From Methanothermobacter wolfeii (GTDB taxonomy: Archaea > Methanobacteriota > Methanobacteria > Methanobacteriales > Methanothermobacteraceae): a stretch of DNA of 64,000 bases. The notes beneath the pieces were generated by a model that saw only the letters and a list, made by a program, of their open reading frames with translations, was not told where the DNA came from and made no database searches. Of this stretch, positions 16,623-25,338 are shown piece after piece; the first letter of the stretch is position 1; each line of letters begins with the position of its first letter. The position numbers and the translations under genes are program-made. The stretch covers positions 328,001 through 392,000 of the forward strand of contig NZ_CP104550.1 of the NCBI RefSeq assembly GCF_025397995.1, given 5' to 3'.

Positions 16623-17520
16623 CTGCGTTCACCTCCAGCGTCATCAGGTCCTCAGCAACAACCGTCTCGGGGAATATCTCCCTGGCAGCCTCTTCAAGGA
16701 CCTCACTCCTCCTGTAACGGGTGCTTAGATGGGTGAGGATGAGCCGTCGGACTTCAGCATCCCTGGCAACTCTCGCTGCTTCTGCTGCGGTGGAATGACC
16801 GCTTTCAGCGGCCTTGTCCTTCTTACCCGCTTCAAAGGTTGATTCATGTATAAGGAGGTCCGCGCCCCTTGCAAGTTTCACGATGGATTCGCAGGGGCGG
16901 GTATCTCCAGAGTAACAGATCTTAACACCCCTCCTGGGTTCGCCGAGAACCTCCTCAGGCATTATAACCCTGTCACCGACCCTGACAGGTATCCCCCGGT
17001 GCAGCCTCCCGAAGTCGGGGCCTGGTTTAAGTCCAAGGGCGATGGCCTTTTCCCTTAGGAAGCGGGGTCTTTTCTTCTCCTGGAAGCAGTATGCAAGGTT
17101 GGTTACTGAATGGGATCCCCTGGCGCAGCTGACAAGGTATTCATCTTCCTCAACAACAACACCTTCAGTTATCTCATTGACCTGGATTTCAAAGTCCAGT
17201 GAGAAGTAACCCACCTTCATCATTGATTCATAGACTTCAAGGGTTCCTGGGGGTCCATAGAGTTCAAGGGGTTCCTCCCTGCCCCTGAAGCTCATTGATT
17301 GTATCATGCCGGGTATCCCGAGGATGTGGTCCCCATGGAGGTGTGTGATGAATATCCTTGTAACCTTCATTGGACTGATACCTGCAAGGGCCATCTGCCT
17401 CTGGGTTCCCTCGCCGCAGTCAAAGAGGAACACTTCCCCTGGGATACGGAGGGCTATTGAGGTATGGTTTCTCATCTTTGAAGGAACCGCCGATGATGTA
17501 CCGAGAAATGTAACTTCCAT
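16600..17520 (-). CDS. rnz: Ribonuclease Z (tRNA 3' endonuclease)
   Basis: About 306 residues of the metallo-beta-lactamase superfamily, tRNase Z group: MEVTFLGTSSAVPS at the N-terminus, the zinc motif THLHGDHILGIPG near residues 60-72, the PxKxRxF-like EKKRPRFLREKA segment, then CYSGDTRPC and LTHLSTRY. It removes 3' trailers from pre-tRNAs so that CCA can be added. ATG 17520 starts the canonical MEVTFLG; the longer frame to 17541 adds seven residues. AGAGGGAT upstream serves as ribosome binding site. It is the first gene of the rnz-mscS-sortase-Roadblock group. Confidence 0.94.
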   Translation of the reverse strand: MEVTFLGTSSAVPSKMRNHTSIALRIPGEVFLFDCGEGTQRQMALAGISPMKVTRIFITHLHGDHILGIPGMIQSMSFRGREEPLELYGPPGTLEVYESMMKVGYFSLDFEIQVNEITEGVVVEEDEYLVSCARGSHSVTNLAYCFQEKKRPRFLREKAIALGLKPGPDFGRLHRGIPVRVGDRVIMPEEVLGEPRRGVKICYSGDTRPCESIVKLARGADLLIHESTFEAGKKDKAAESGHSTAAEAARVARDAEVRRLILTHLSTRYRRSEVLEEAAREIFPETVVAEDLMTLEVNAVEPHDDG

Positions 17521-17637
17521 TGTATCCCTCTTTCTGTTCACGTACCATGATCTTTCAATTACAGCACCATAAGGTTGTGATGATCACATCTGGACATGAT
17601 CTTGAGGAGACTTTATTCTATATGGACCGTGGGATAG

Positions 17638-17700
17638 AATTTATAATTCTCCTTACCGATCTTATATGACATCTGAACATAAAATTTATAATTCTCCTTA
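17638..17700 (+). promoter_or_regulatory. Tandem AATTTATAATTCTCCTTA elements before nadC
   Basis: The 18-base sequence AATTTATAATTCTCCTTA occurs exactly twice, at 17638-17655 and 17683-17700, with a 45-bp period; the second is 24 bases before the nadC ATG. Each includes a TATA-like TTTATAAT and a small palindrome GAATTTATAATTC-like core. Either two promoters or two operator copies for NAD synthesis control are possible. I could not find the same element upstream of nadA. Confidence 0.6.
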
Positions 17701-17724
17701 TTATATTAAGTTTAGGGGATTTTT

Positions 17725-18564
17725 ATGATCGACGTGATCCGGGAGATGATCAGGGAAGACGTTGGATTCGAGGACATAACAACCGACGCACTCATTGACA
17801 GGGACATGACAGTTAAAGCAGATGTCATCTCCAGAGAAGAGGGTGTTCTGGCAGGTGTTGATGTGGCTGAGGTCATGGTCCTTGACTTTGGAATTGAAAT
17901 CATTAAATGGAAGCACGATGGTGACACTATAAAAGAGGGTGACAGGATCTTAACCCTTGAGGGGCGTGCCTATGACATACTTAAAATCGAGAGGACCATG
18001 CTTAACCTTATGATGAGGATGAGCGGCATAGCCACCCTCACTGCCAGGGTCCTTTCGAGGGCCAGGAGATACAGCGGGAAGGTCAGGATTGCAGCCACAA
18101 GGAAGACAACACCCGGGCTTCAGTGGTTTGAAAAACAGGCCGTTAAGATTGGAGGTGGAGACACCCACCGCTTTAGACTCGATGACTGTGCGATGATTAA
18201 GGACAACCACATTGCAATCGTTGGGGACGTGGAGGAGGCTGTGAAACGTGTCAGGGAACATGTGAGCTTCACAAAGAAGGTTGAAGTTGAGGTTGAGTCA
18301 CCTGAGGATGCGGTGACAGCAGCAGAGGCAGGTGCAGACATAGTTCTCCTTGACAATATGAGCCCGGAGGTTATAGAGCATATTGTGGGTGAACTGAAAA
18401 GGCGCGGCCTCAGGGATCGTGTGATTCTTGAGGCTTCCGGAGGAATAAAACCTGAAAATATTGATCGGTACGCATCCACAGGAGTTGATGTTATATCCAT
18501 GGGGTTTATAACAAATTCGGCGCAACCTGTTGACCTCAGCCTTGAAATAAGGGCATCTACATGA
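17725..18564 (+). CDS. nadC: Nicotinate-nucleotide pyrophosphorylase (quinolinate phosphoribosyltransferase)
   Basis: A 279-residue quinolinate phosphoribosyltransferase, converting quinolinate and PRPP to nicotinate mononucleotide. Recognisable segments in order are EDVGFEDITTDALI, ERTMLNLMMRMSGIATLT, IAATRKTTPGLQWFEKQAVKIGGGDTHRF, LDDCAMIKDNHI, VEVEVESPEDAVTA, VLLDNMSP and ILEASGGIKPENI, all typical of NadC. ATG 17725 follows AGGGGAT. It is preceded by the duplicated AT-rich element and followed by a 139-base gap before the histone-fold gene. Confidence 0.96.
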   Translation: MIDVIREMIREDVGFEDITTDALIDRDMTVKADVISREEGVLAGVDVAEVMVLDFGIEIIKWKHDGDTIKEGDRILTLEGRAYDILKIERTMLNLMMRMSGIATLTARVLSRARRYSGKVRIAATRKTTPGLQWFEKQAVKIGGGDTHRFRLDDCAMIKDNHIAIVGDVEEAVKRVREHVSFTKKVEVEVESPEDAVTAAEAGADIVLLDNMSPEVIEHIVGELKRRGLRDRVILEASGGIKPENIDRYASTGVDVISMGFITNSAQPVDLSLEIRAST

Positions 18565-18654
18565 ACTTTGATTCTCTGTACTTTTGACGCAAATTTTATT
18601 TGCTGATCATGGCTTCACCCCCATTCTGGTTGATGGTTTCTTTCATTATATGGA

Positions 18655-18666
18655 TAGATTTATATA
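18655..18666 (+). promoter_or_regulatory. TATA promoter of the histone-fold gene
   Basis: AGATTTATATAC is a good archaeal TATA box about 40 bases before the ATG at 18704. The transcript would start near 18690, giving a short leader that contains the ribosome binding site GGAGGTAG. Confidence 0.6.
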
Positions 18667-18703
18667 CTCCGAGCATGATATAGTCATCTGGAGGTAGAAA
18701 TTC

Positions 18704-19093
18704 ATGGAAAACGAAGAATTCCAGAATAATAATGAGATCAATGAGAACGAAGAGGAAACCGAGGAGTTACCCTTTGCAAAGGCAGAAGTTGTAAGGCTTA
18801 TGAAGCAGCACCTTGACAGTGACAAGATGATACGTGAAAGGGTCAAGGTTGAAATGAACAAATTCCTTGGTGAAATCCTTGAAAGGGTATGCAAGCAGTT
18901 AAACCAGTACCCCTACTCCACAGTCGAATACGAGATGCTTAAGGAGTGTATATACCCCTACAAAAACATTGATAGAATAAACCAGGAAAAGGAACGATTA
19001 CTGGCACACCTTGAAGCAATCAAGGCCGACTGTGATGCCATGGGCATGGATATTAAACGCACACTTAAACTCAGGGACGTTGATGAGGAATAA
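18704..19093 (+). CDS. Non-canonical histone-fold protein with acidic tail and coiled-coil C-terminus
   Basis: A 129-residue protein. Residues 1-21 are an acidic Asn/Glu tail. Residues 22-88 follow the histone fold: [13 protein letters not shown] (helix 1, compare LPIAPIGRIIK of archaeal histones), a short loop, a long helix 44-69, the loop YPYSTVEYE and helix 3 ([10 protein letters not shown]). Residues 90-120 are a likely coiled coil. The loop-2 GRKT signature of DNA-wrapping histones is replaced by PYST, so DNA contacts differ; a bridging, dimerising or protein-binding role is possible. It has a strong ribosome binding site GGAGGTAG and its own TATA box. The histone assignment is by pattern only. 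Confidence 0.65.
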   Translation: MENEEFQNNNEINENEEETEELPFAKAEVVRLMKQHLDSDKMIRERVKVEMNKFLGEILERVCKQLNQYPYSTVEYEMLKECIYPYKNIDRINQEKERLLAHLEAIKADCDAMGMDIKRTLKLRDVDEE

Positions 19094-19099
19094 TCCTCA

Positions 19100-19681
19100 T
19101 CAATCAACATCATCTCCTTCAAACATCAGAAATCCTGTCTTAAGGTTCTTTATCTCTTCTTCTGAGAGTTCTTCCTTCACGGCCTCAGGATGCCCCAGGA
19201 AACTCTGCCCGAAGGGATCCTCCAGGATTACGGTGATACTCCTTTCACCTTTACGGACTTCCTGAAGCATTTCCAGAATCTCAGATGCCTTTTCCCTTGA
19301 TTCTTCTTCCTCGAAGAGGTTGATGGCAGTCCTGACAGCAGTCTCAAACCTTTCAACAACACCCTCTATATTTGAGATGTAACCTGTTGAGCGGGGTCCG
19401 GGTTCCACCTTGAGGCCGAGTTCGGGTATTCTTATGGTGGCAGACTGTGACTTGACAACCCTTGCATTGAGGGTTTTATCCTTAACCTCGATGATGTACC
19501 TTGCCGGCTCCTTCTGTTCTAGGCATATTATGTCTGTACTCCGGTACCCGCAGCTATCACATATCAGTATTGACTCCATTATCTCCCCGAAGTAGGGTAT
19601 CTTCTCCACCCTGCTGATGGCGGTCATGGATTTTTTCCTCTGACATACAGGACAGTCTATTTTCATTCCCTGCTGGTTCAT
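19100..19681 (-). CDS. ZPR1-family zinc-finger protein
   Basis: About 193 residues with a ZPR1 zinc finger C-P-V-C ... C-D-S-C-G-Y-R-S (the C4 finger near the N-terminus), then the conserved all-beta region with SATIRIPELGLKVEPGPRSTGYISNIEGVVERF. In eukaryotes ZPR1 binds eEF1A and helps its folding; archaeal homologues carry one of the two eukaryotic repeats. ATG 19681 is five bases behind GAGGTGA and is preferred over the frame's first codon at 19702. The C-terminal part ends in an acidic tail. The gene converges with the histone-fold gene and follows the 2PGK-like gene. Confidence 0.88.
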   Translation of the reverse strand: MNQQGMKIDCPVCQRKKSMTAISRVEKIPYFGEIMESILICDSCGYRSTDIICLEQKEPARYIIEVKDKTLNARVVKSQSATIRIPELGLKVEPGPRSTGYISNIEGVVERFETAVRTAINLFEEEESREKASEILEMLQEVRKGERSITVILEDPFGQSFLGHPEAVKEELSEEEIKNLKTGFLMFEGDDVD

Positions 19682-19711
19682 CACCGTCACCTCTCTGTTC
19701 ATGATTTCTGA

Positions 19712-20689
19712 TTATTCATCGGTTTCCCTGTATATTAACCCTGCTTCCTCAAGTTCCCTGAGTATTTCCTGGAGACTCTCGGGATCAGGCGCACATATCC
19801 TGTGACTGTGGACGTTATTGGAGAGGGTGTAAAGTCTTTCAAGGTTCCTTTTCCGTTTAGGACTCTCATTGAGTCTCTTTATAAATCTATCGGCTTCTCT
19901 CGGGTCGTAGACATTCACTTCCCGCTTGAGTGGCTGGGAGAAGCCGGGTATTGGGTAGGACACATCAACTATCCTTCCACCATGCCTCTTTATGATTATA
20001 TCGATGACATCCCCCAGACGATCAACGGGATGCTGGAGGGTGACCTCAGCACAGTTCTCCCTTATGAATGATAGCATCCTCTTAATAGTGCATTTCATGT
20101 CCTCATTGTTTATAACGGGCACATCATGCTCCCTTGCAGTTTTGACAAGATAATCATGGATGACACGGTTCTCCCTGAAGTACTCAAGGTGCTTACCACC
20201 CCTCTTGACCTCCATGGCCCTCTTCACGAACCTTTCCCTGTGAACGTTTTCATCTGCAGAAAGAACAAAAAAGTGGATTGAAGAATTCTCCCTGAACTTC
20301 TCGGTGTCAATGAGCCCCGGGAGGAGATGCACGCCTTCAATTACAACATCATCAGAGTCTGCAACGGCCCTTTCAATAACCTTCTCTATGGCGGGAATCA
20401 CGAAGGAAGCGTGTTCCTCGAAGCCCGCACATATAAGGGAGTCAATATTGTTGTTACGGAACCGGTCTTTATCCCTGAGGGTTGTGTAGGCATCAAATGA
20501 AGATTTATGGAGAGCGGGAGCATAATCTGGCCCTATGATACCCCTCACTATTTCCCTTATGAAGTCGGTTTCAATGAGATGCTTTATACTGAGTTCCCTT
20601 GCAAGTTCAGATGCAACAGTTGACTTCCCGATTCCGGATGCGCTCCCTATGAGTATCACGTAGGGTTTTCTCAAAAATATACTCTCCAT
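19712..20689 (-). CDS. P-loop kinase, paralogue of 2-phosphoglycerate kinase
   Basis: A 325-residue kinase closely patterned on 2-phosphoglycerate kinase but lacking its N-terminal ATP-cone. Walker A is intact, [10 protein letters not shown] near residues 15-24. The motifs [46 protein letters not shown] and [15 protein letters not shown] match those of the gene at 61298. A C-terminal region of about 100 residues is specific to this copy. The substrate may be 2-phosphoglycerate or another small phosphate acceptor. It is followed downstream by ZPR1 and preceded by a Roadblock gene ten bases away. Confidence 0.78.
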   Translation of the reverse strand: MESIFLRKPYVILIGSASGIGKSTVASELARELSIKHLIETDFIREIVRGIIGPDYAPALHKSSFDAYTTLRDKDRFRNNNIDSLICAGFEEHASFVIPAIEKVIERAVADSDDVVIEGVHLLPGLIDTEKFRENSSIHFFVLSADENVHRERFVKRAMEVKRGGKHLEYFRENRVIHDYLVKTAREHDVPVINNEDMKCTIKRMLSFIRENCAEVTLQHPVDRLGDVIDIIIKRHGGRIVDVSYPIPGFSQPLKREVNVYDPREADRFIKRLNESPKRKRNLERLYTLSNNVHSHRICAPDPESLQEILRELEEAGLIYRETDE

Positions 20690-20699
20690 GGGAAAAATG

Positions 20700-21047
20700 T
20701 TATGTCAGGAGGTCCTTAACGCGTTCAGCGCTTCTCCTCATCTCGATACGTATAAGACCAAGATTGATGTCAACATCTGTTATGAGTACAAGAATTCCCT
20801 CCCCTGCGTCTATCATGAGTGTCTTACCACGACTACCCTCAATCATGACCTGTTCAAGAGGCTCATGTTTTATCTCCTCTGCAGACCTTTCAGCGGTACC
20901 GAAAACCGCTGAGGCCATTGCAGCCACCAGTTCCCCGTCGATATCAGATGGAACCTCGCTTTCAATGACAAGACCATCCTTTCCAACAACAAGGGAACCG
21001 TTAACCCCATTGATCCTACCTAAATCTTTAAGTATTCTTGCTATCAT
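20700..21047 (-). CDS. Roadblock/LC7 domain protein (MglB-like)
   Basis: A 115-residue single-domain Roadblock/LC7 protein: [32 protein letters not shown], then [20 protein letters not shown], and [29 protein letters not shown]. Such proteins are dimeric GTPase regulators; the MglB type acts on MglA. No GTPase gene is visible in the window. ATG 21047 follows GGAGGCAT; the longer frame to 21080 has no ribosome binding site. A TATA-like CATATATAG lies about 35-45 bases upstream. It heads a leftward unit with the P-loop kinase, and it diverges from the DUF1611-sepF-minD unit. Confidence 0.85.
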   Translation of the reverse strand: MIARILKDLGRINGVNGSLVVGKDGLVIESEVPSDIDGELVAAMASAVFGTAERSAEEIKHEPLEQVMIEGSRGKTLMIDAGEGILVLITDVDINLGLIRIEMRRSAERVKDLLT

Positions 21048-21177
21048 ACTATGCCTCCATAACAGAGTATTCCTACCCAAACTATATATGCTTTAAGTAT
21101 TTATTAGTTAAATGAGTATGACTAACTAATTAACAGTTTCTATTTGATTCCAGCAAGAGTATAAAGGGAGTGATTCT

Positions 21178-22230
21178 TTGCACATATTATCTTCTGTAGA
21201 GGAACTTCAGGAACTCAACCCATTCATAATTATTGGCTGTGGCGGTGGTGGTGAAAAATTCGCAAATTTTGAGGGTGTTGAAGCTGTTGGTTTTGTAGAC
21301 GACGACCCCAGAAAACATGGGACTGAGTTCTGCGGATGCACGGTCTCATCCAGCCTCCTGGACCTTATCGACAGGACAGACGCCAGAAGCGTTGCAATAA
21401 TGCTCCCCATAGGTGCGGAGGGCGCGGCCCTCAAGTATGCTGTCCAGGCAATAAGTGAGGGCAAGAACGTTGTGACATCCTTCAGATCACTCCCGCTCTC
21501 TGAAAACACGTCCCTCATTAAACTTTCAGAACAGATGAACGTTAAGATAAAGGAGATAAGTCCACGACTTGATAATATAAAGAAGATATTCGGAGTCGCA
21601 CCTTCCCGTTGCACTGAAGTTCTTCCCAAGATAAATTACAGGCACAGGGCCCCGGTTGTATTTGTAGGGGGGACTTCACAGGAATGCGGTAAACGCACAA
21701 CAACAAGGCTGCTTGGTAAGGAGGCAATGAAAAGGGGTCTTGAGGTCGGAGTCATATCAACGGATGAGATGGGCCTTGAGCAGCCCGTAGATATCAACTT
21801 CAGGGCAGGGAGCCTCTCTGTCATGGACGTCGCGGCAGCGATAATGGGTGCAATGCGCTACCTTGAGGAGGAGAAGGACCCCGACATAATATTCGTGGAG
21901 GGACAGTCAAGCCTTACAGAGAGGGGAAACCTCCACCCTAGGGGGCTTTCAGCTTCAATACTCATAGGAGCCATGCCAGAGTTCACTGTTCTATGCCACA
22001 GACCTAACCACCCCTACAGGGAGCCCAGGGGGGTCTCAGAGGAGATAAGGGCAATTGAAGCAATCGAACCAACAAGGGTTATAGGCATTTCCTTAAACTT
22101 AAGAAACATGAAGGACAGAACAATAATTAAAAGATATGAGGAGAGGTTCGGGCTTCCAGCAGTGGATGTTAAAAATGGGGGTTCTTCGCGATTGATGGAT
22201 GTTATAATGGACTGCATAGGGGAGATCTAG
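21178..22230 (+). CDS. DUF1611 family P-loop protein
   Basis: A 350-residue DUF1611 protein. The N-terminal half has a Rossmann-like motif ([27 protein letters not shown]) and the C-terminal half a P-loop-like motif [18 protein letters not shown], with [17 protein letters not shown] further on. Bacterial members include DgcN, involved in D-glutamate N-acylation, but the archaeal role is unknown. The TTG start at 21178 follows GGGAGTGATT. Its stop TAG abuts the GTG of sepF, so it is translated with the division gene; the link may be operon convenience rather than function. Confidence 0.8.
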   Translation: MHILSSVEELQELNPFIIIGCGGGGEKFANFEGVEAVGFVDDDPRKHGTEFCGCTVSSSLLDLIDRTDARSVAIMLPIGAEGAALKYAVQAISEGKNVVTSFRSLPLSENTSLIKLSEQMNVKIKEISPRLDNIKKIFGVAPSRCTEVLPKINYRHRAPVVFVGGTSQECGKRTTTRLLGKEAMKRGLEVGVISTDEMGLEQPVDINFRAGSLSVMDVAAAIMGAMRYLEEEKDPDIIFVEGQSSLTERGNLHPRGLSASILIGAMPEFTVLCHRPNHPYREPRGVSEEIRAIEAIEPTRVIGISLNLRNMKDRTIIKRYEERFGLPAVDVKNGGSSRLMDVIMDCIGEI

Positions 22231-22590
22231 GTGAGAGACGTTATTGAGATGCTGAAGAAGAGTGTGGGGCTGGATGATGAACCTGAGGAATCTCAGGAAA
22301 CAGAGACCATAATAGTGCCAGAGCATTCATTCTATGAGATAATCCTTTTAAAGGCAAAAAACCTTGAGGATGTGGAGGATGCACTGTCCCAGGTTACTGA
22401 GGAGCAGAACCCGGTGATACTTGACCTCACAGAGATCCGGAGGGAAAATCCTTCTGAGTTCACGGAGGTGGGTGAGCGTATAAAGGACCTCAGGGAAAAC
22501 AGGGGGGTTGAAGCCATACTTCTCTGCAACAGGGAGAAGAATGTTATTATAATCACTCCAAGGGAGATTAAACTCATCAGGAAGGGGTAG
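22231..22590 (+). CDS. sepF: Archaeal SepF cell-division protein
   Basis: A 119-residue protein with an N-terminal amphipathic segment (MRDVIEMLKKSVGL) suited to membrane binding, a short acidic linker, and a C-terminal SepF domain (YEIILLKAKNLEDVEDAL, NPVILDLTEI, VGERIKDLRENRGVEAILL, NVIIITP). In archaea that divide with FtsZ, SepF anchors FtsZ to the membrane. It starts with GTG directly after the stop of DUF1611 and is followed eight bases later by the DUF2226 gene. The assignment rests on pattern and fits the neighbouring MinD-like gene. Confidence 0.82.
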   Translation: MRDVIEMLKKSVGLDDEPEESQETETIIVPEHSFYEIILLKAKNLEDVEDALSQVTEEQNPVILDLTEIRRENPSEFTEVGERIKDLRENRGVEAILLCNREKNVIIITPREIKLIRKG

Positions 22591-22597
22591 TGCTTTC

Positions 22598-23641
22598 ATG
22601 GAGCTTCCAATAACCAAACCATCAAAGATTTCATATGGTGATGAGATTGATTTCATGGAGCTTCTTGATAAGCTGAGAGCAGAGGGATATAATGGCTTCA
22701 TAAGGGTCACGCATGCATCTGATGAAGGCTACATACTATTCATGGATGGCTATCACGTGGCAGCATCCTATGGTCGGGCAATGAAGGAGGAAGCCCTTGA
22801 AGAGATAATGAAGGTGGCGGATAAGACAGACACCCTCATAGAACTCTTTGATCTTAAAAGGTCCCAGATAGATTATCTCATGGATATAAACAGGATTTAC
22901 AGAATAGAATCCGTTGAAAAACCGGTGAATGAACCTGCTGATGAACCATATTTCAATCCACAGGAAGTAAGCTACAGACAGCCAGTATCCGGTGAAACAT
23001 CAGGATATGAGACCATGGAGGAGCCCGGCAGTGACAGGGATAAGGCCATGGAGGAACCTGAAAAACCCGAGAAAGCCGGTGAAATAGAATCTACTGTCCC
23101 TGAACCTGAATCTGTTGAAGGGGAGGTTGGGGGTGATGCTCAGATCGGTGCTGCGGAGTCTGCTGAAGGAGAGGTCCATGAATCAGAATCCGGTTCAGCA
23201 GCTGATGAAACCATGGAGGAACCTGAAAAACCCCTGAGCAGGGATGAACTCATGAAGAAATACGGTCTCAGGGACATTGAGGAAGAGGAGGTTGAAAAGG
23301 TCCTTGAGACATATAAGGGTGGTGCGATAACTGACATTGACCCTGAGAGGGTTGAATTCACACTTATGAATAAAATTAAAATGTCAATACTTGGCATACC
23401 CAAAATAAAGGGTGCCGAGGTCATAGTATTCCTGGATAATTCCCTTGACCTAAGCGGCAGGATCAAGATAATGGTTGAACATGAGGGTAAAGGTCTCTTC
23501 TCAAGGATCATGGGTGATTCAAAGGAGGAAGAGAATCTGAAGTTCCATATAATGGATATAGTGGAAATGGAGCTCAGAAAGACATTCAGGGATTTCCCTG
23601 AAATAGTCGATAACTTTGAGGTCAGCATTGAGATACGCTGA
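22598..23641 (+). CDS. DUF2226 domain protein with acidic linker
   Basis: A 347-residue protein. Residues 1-110 form a DUF2226-type domain (FMELLDKLRAEGYNGFIRVTHASDEGYILFMDGYHVAASYG), a fold recalling PilZ-like or DUF4388 modules in which a lipid- or nucleotide-like ligand might be sensed. Residues about 110-215 are a disordered Glu/Pro linker with the repeated motif TMEEPEKP. The C-terminal 130 residues are a second domain of unknown fold (LMKKYGLRDIEEEEVEKVLETYKGG ...). Its place between sepF and minD suggests a role in division or spatial organisation. The function is unknown. Confidence 0.75.
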   Translation: MELPITKPSKISYGDEIDFMELLDKLRAEGYNGFIRVTHASDEGYILFMDGYHVAASYGRAMKEEALEEIMKVADKTDTLIELFDLKRSQIDYLMDINRIYRIESVEKPVNEPADEPYFNPQEVSYRQPVSGETSGYETMEEPGSDRDKAMEEPEKPEKAGEIESTVPEPESVEGEVGGDAQIGAAESAEGEVHESESGSAADETMEEPEKPLSRDELMKKYGLRDIEEEEVEKVLETYKGGAITDIDPERVEFTLMNKIKMSILGIPKIKGAEVIVFLDNSLDLSGRIKIMVEHEGKGLFSRIMGDSKEEENLKFHIMDIVEMELRKTFRDFPEIVDNFEVSIEIR

Positions 23642-23650
23642 TGATATCAG

Positions 23651-23660
23651 TATTTATATC
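23651..23660 (+). promoter_or_regulatory. Probable separate promoter of the minD-like gene
   Basis: TATTTATATC ends 35 bases before the ATG at 23696, so a transcript could start near 23682 and carry the ribosome binding site GGAGGT. The MinD gene may therefore have its own promoter in addition to readthrough from DUF2226. Confidence 0.5.
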
Positions 23661-23695
23661 TGGATAGCTGTATTATCTATGTGGAGGTATTATGA

Positions 23696-24475
23696 ATGAC
23701 GAGAGTGATCACAGTCGCATCAGGTAAGGGAGGTGTGGGAAAGACCACCATAACAGCAAACCTTGGTGTCGCCCTTTCAACCTATGGTGAGCGGGTTGTC
23801 GTCCTTGACGCTGATATAGCAATGGCAAACCTTGAACTTATTCTTGGCATGGAGGGAAAATCAGTCACCCTGCATGACGTCCTTGCAGGTAATGCTTCCA
23901 TTGAGGACGCGGTGTATGATGGTCCGAACGGTGTGAGGGTTGTGCCTGCAGGAATATCCCTGGAGGGCTTAAGGAACGTTAAACTGGACAGGCTGGAGGA
24001 TGCCCTCACCTACCTGATAGAGGATACGGACATACTGCTCATAGATGCACCGGCAGGTCTTGAAAAGGATGCCGTGGCAGCACTTGCCGCTGCAGATGAA
24101 CTTCTCCTTGTAACCACACCGGAGGTTCCCTCAATAAGCGACGCCCTCAAAACAAAAATCGTGGCAAGCAAGCTTGACATAAACATAATCGGTGTGGTCA
24201 TCAACAGGGAACAGTACGACAAGACCTTCCTGAGCGTTGATGAGGTTGAAACCATCCTTGAAGTCCCGGTCATAGCGGTGATACCCGACGACCCTGAGGT
24301 CAGCAGGGCAGCGGCCTTCGGTGAACCGATAGTTATTAAAAATCCGAAGTCACCTGCAAGCAACGCCCTCATGAAGCTGGCAGCTGACCTTATCGGAGAG
24401 GAGTACCAGCCCATCGAACCCGACAAGCAGGGTGTAATTGCAAAACTTATAAGTGGTTTAATGGGGCGAAGATAA
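23696..24475 (+). CDS. minD: MinD/ParA-family ATPase
   Basis: A 259-residue ATPase with the deviant Walker A of the ParA/MinD family, KGGVGKTT at residues 11-18, [17 protein letters not shown], Walker [14 protein letters not shown], and the [11 protein letters not shown] switch. A C-terminal basic/hydrophobic tail ([12 protein letters not shown]) resembles the amphipathic membrane-targeting helix of MinD. Archaeal MinD homologues position chemosensory or motility complexes rather than always the Z-ring. ATG 23696 is eight bases behind GGAGG; the ATG at 23692 is out of frame. It follows sepF and DUF2226. Confidence 0.9.
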   Translation: MTRVITVASGKGGVGKTTITANLGVALSTYGERVVVLDADIAMANLELILGMEGKSVTLHDVLAGNASIEDAVYDGPNGVRVVPAGISLEGLRNVKLDRLEDALTYLIEDTDILLIDAPAGLEKDAVAALAAADELLLVTTPEVPSISDALKTKIVASKLDINIIGVVINREQYDKTFLSVDEVETILEVPVIAVIPDDPEVSRAAAFGEPIVIKNPKSPASNALMKLAADLIGEEYQPIEPDKQGVIAKLISGLMGRR

Positions 24476-24495
24476 TCACCCCATGGTGATTTATT

Positions 24496-25338
24496 TTGAT
24501 TGAAACCGTCAGCGTAGGGACCTGTAACATGGATTTTATTTTTCGCGTCCCATCCTTTGTAAGACCCGACAGTGAGATGAACATTGAGGAAGTATGTGTA
24601 ACACCAGGGGGGTCAGCCTTCAATTTTGCTGCATGGACCGAAAGCCTCGGGCTCCATTCAGGCATAGTCTCAGTGGTGGGCTCAGATTACTACGGGAAAA
24701 TCATAAGGGACAGACTTGCATCGGTGGGTGTTGACACTGGTGGTCTTTCAAGGGGTGATAAACCCACAGGCATGGCATTCATATCGGTGGATGCAGCAGG
24801 AAGAAGGTCCATTTATTCCTACACGGGTGCCAACGCAGAACTTGAAATAGGCGAGGAGGAATGCAGGTATATTGAATCAGCAGGAAAGGTTCACCTTACA
24901 GGATGCTACATTGAAGTGGCATTATCGGTTGCAGGGATAGCAGAGGACATTTCCTTCAGCCCGGGCACACTACTTGCAGGGTACGGTTTGAAGGCCCTTA
25001 AACCCGTCGTTGAGAAGACCGAGATGATGTTTCTTAATGATGATGAACTCAGGAGCCTTACAGGCCTTTCTGTTCCTTCAGGAGCCCTTGGACTCATTGA
25101 GAACGGTGCCGGTAATGTTGTTGTAACCCATGGACCATCAGGCGCATCCTTCTTTTCAAGGGGAGTCAGGGAGAACCTGAAGGTTAGGGGGGTCCGGGCT
25201 ACTGACACAACAGGTGCAGGGGACGCCTTTGCAGCGGGGTTCATGGTGGAGTGGCTCGGCGGCTCCGAACCCCTCAGGTGCCTTGAGGCAGGTCATGAAA
25301 CAGCCACCAGGGCAATTTCAAGGATGGGGGCATTCTAG
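24496..25338 (+). CDS. PfkB-family carbohydrate/nucleoside kinase
   Basis: A 280-residue ribokinase-like kinase. The N-terminal substrate signature is VTPGGSAFNFAAWTESLGL near residues 35-53; the C-terminal PfkB signature is TDTTGAGDAFAAGF near 235-248, with the catalytic Asp in GAGD. Such archaeal kinases phosphorylate sugars or nucleosides; the acceptor cannot be read here. The TTG start at 24496 follows GGTGAT with good spacing. The stop overlaps the convergent TatD gene by four bases. Confidence 0.87.
   Translation: MIETVSVGTCNMDFIFRVPSFVRPDSEMNIEEVCVTPGGSAFNFAAWTESLGLHSGIVSVVGSDYYGKIIRDRLASVGVDTGGLSRGDKPTGMAFISVDAAGRRSIYSYTGANAELEIGEEECRYIESAGKVHLTGCYIEVALSVAGIAEDISFSPGTLLAGYGLKALKPVVEKTEMMFLNDDELRSLTGLSVPSGALGLIENGAGNVVVTHGPSGASFFSRGVRENLKVRGVRATDTTGAGDAFAAGFMVEWLGGSEPLRCLEAGHETATRAISRMGAF

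Noticed and set aside
22910..23235. Repetitive GAACCTGAAAAACC elements as a DNA repeat or CRISPR
   Set aside because: They are coding repeats of the DUF2226 acidic linker and lack regular spacers.
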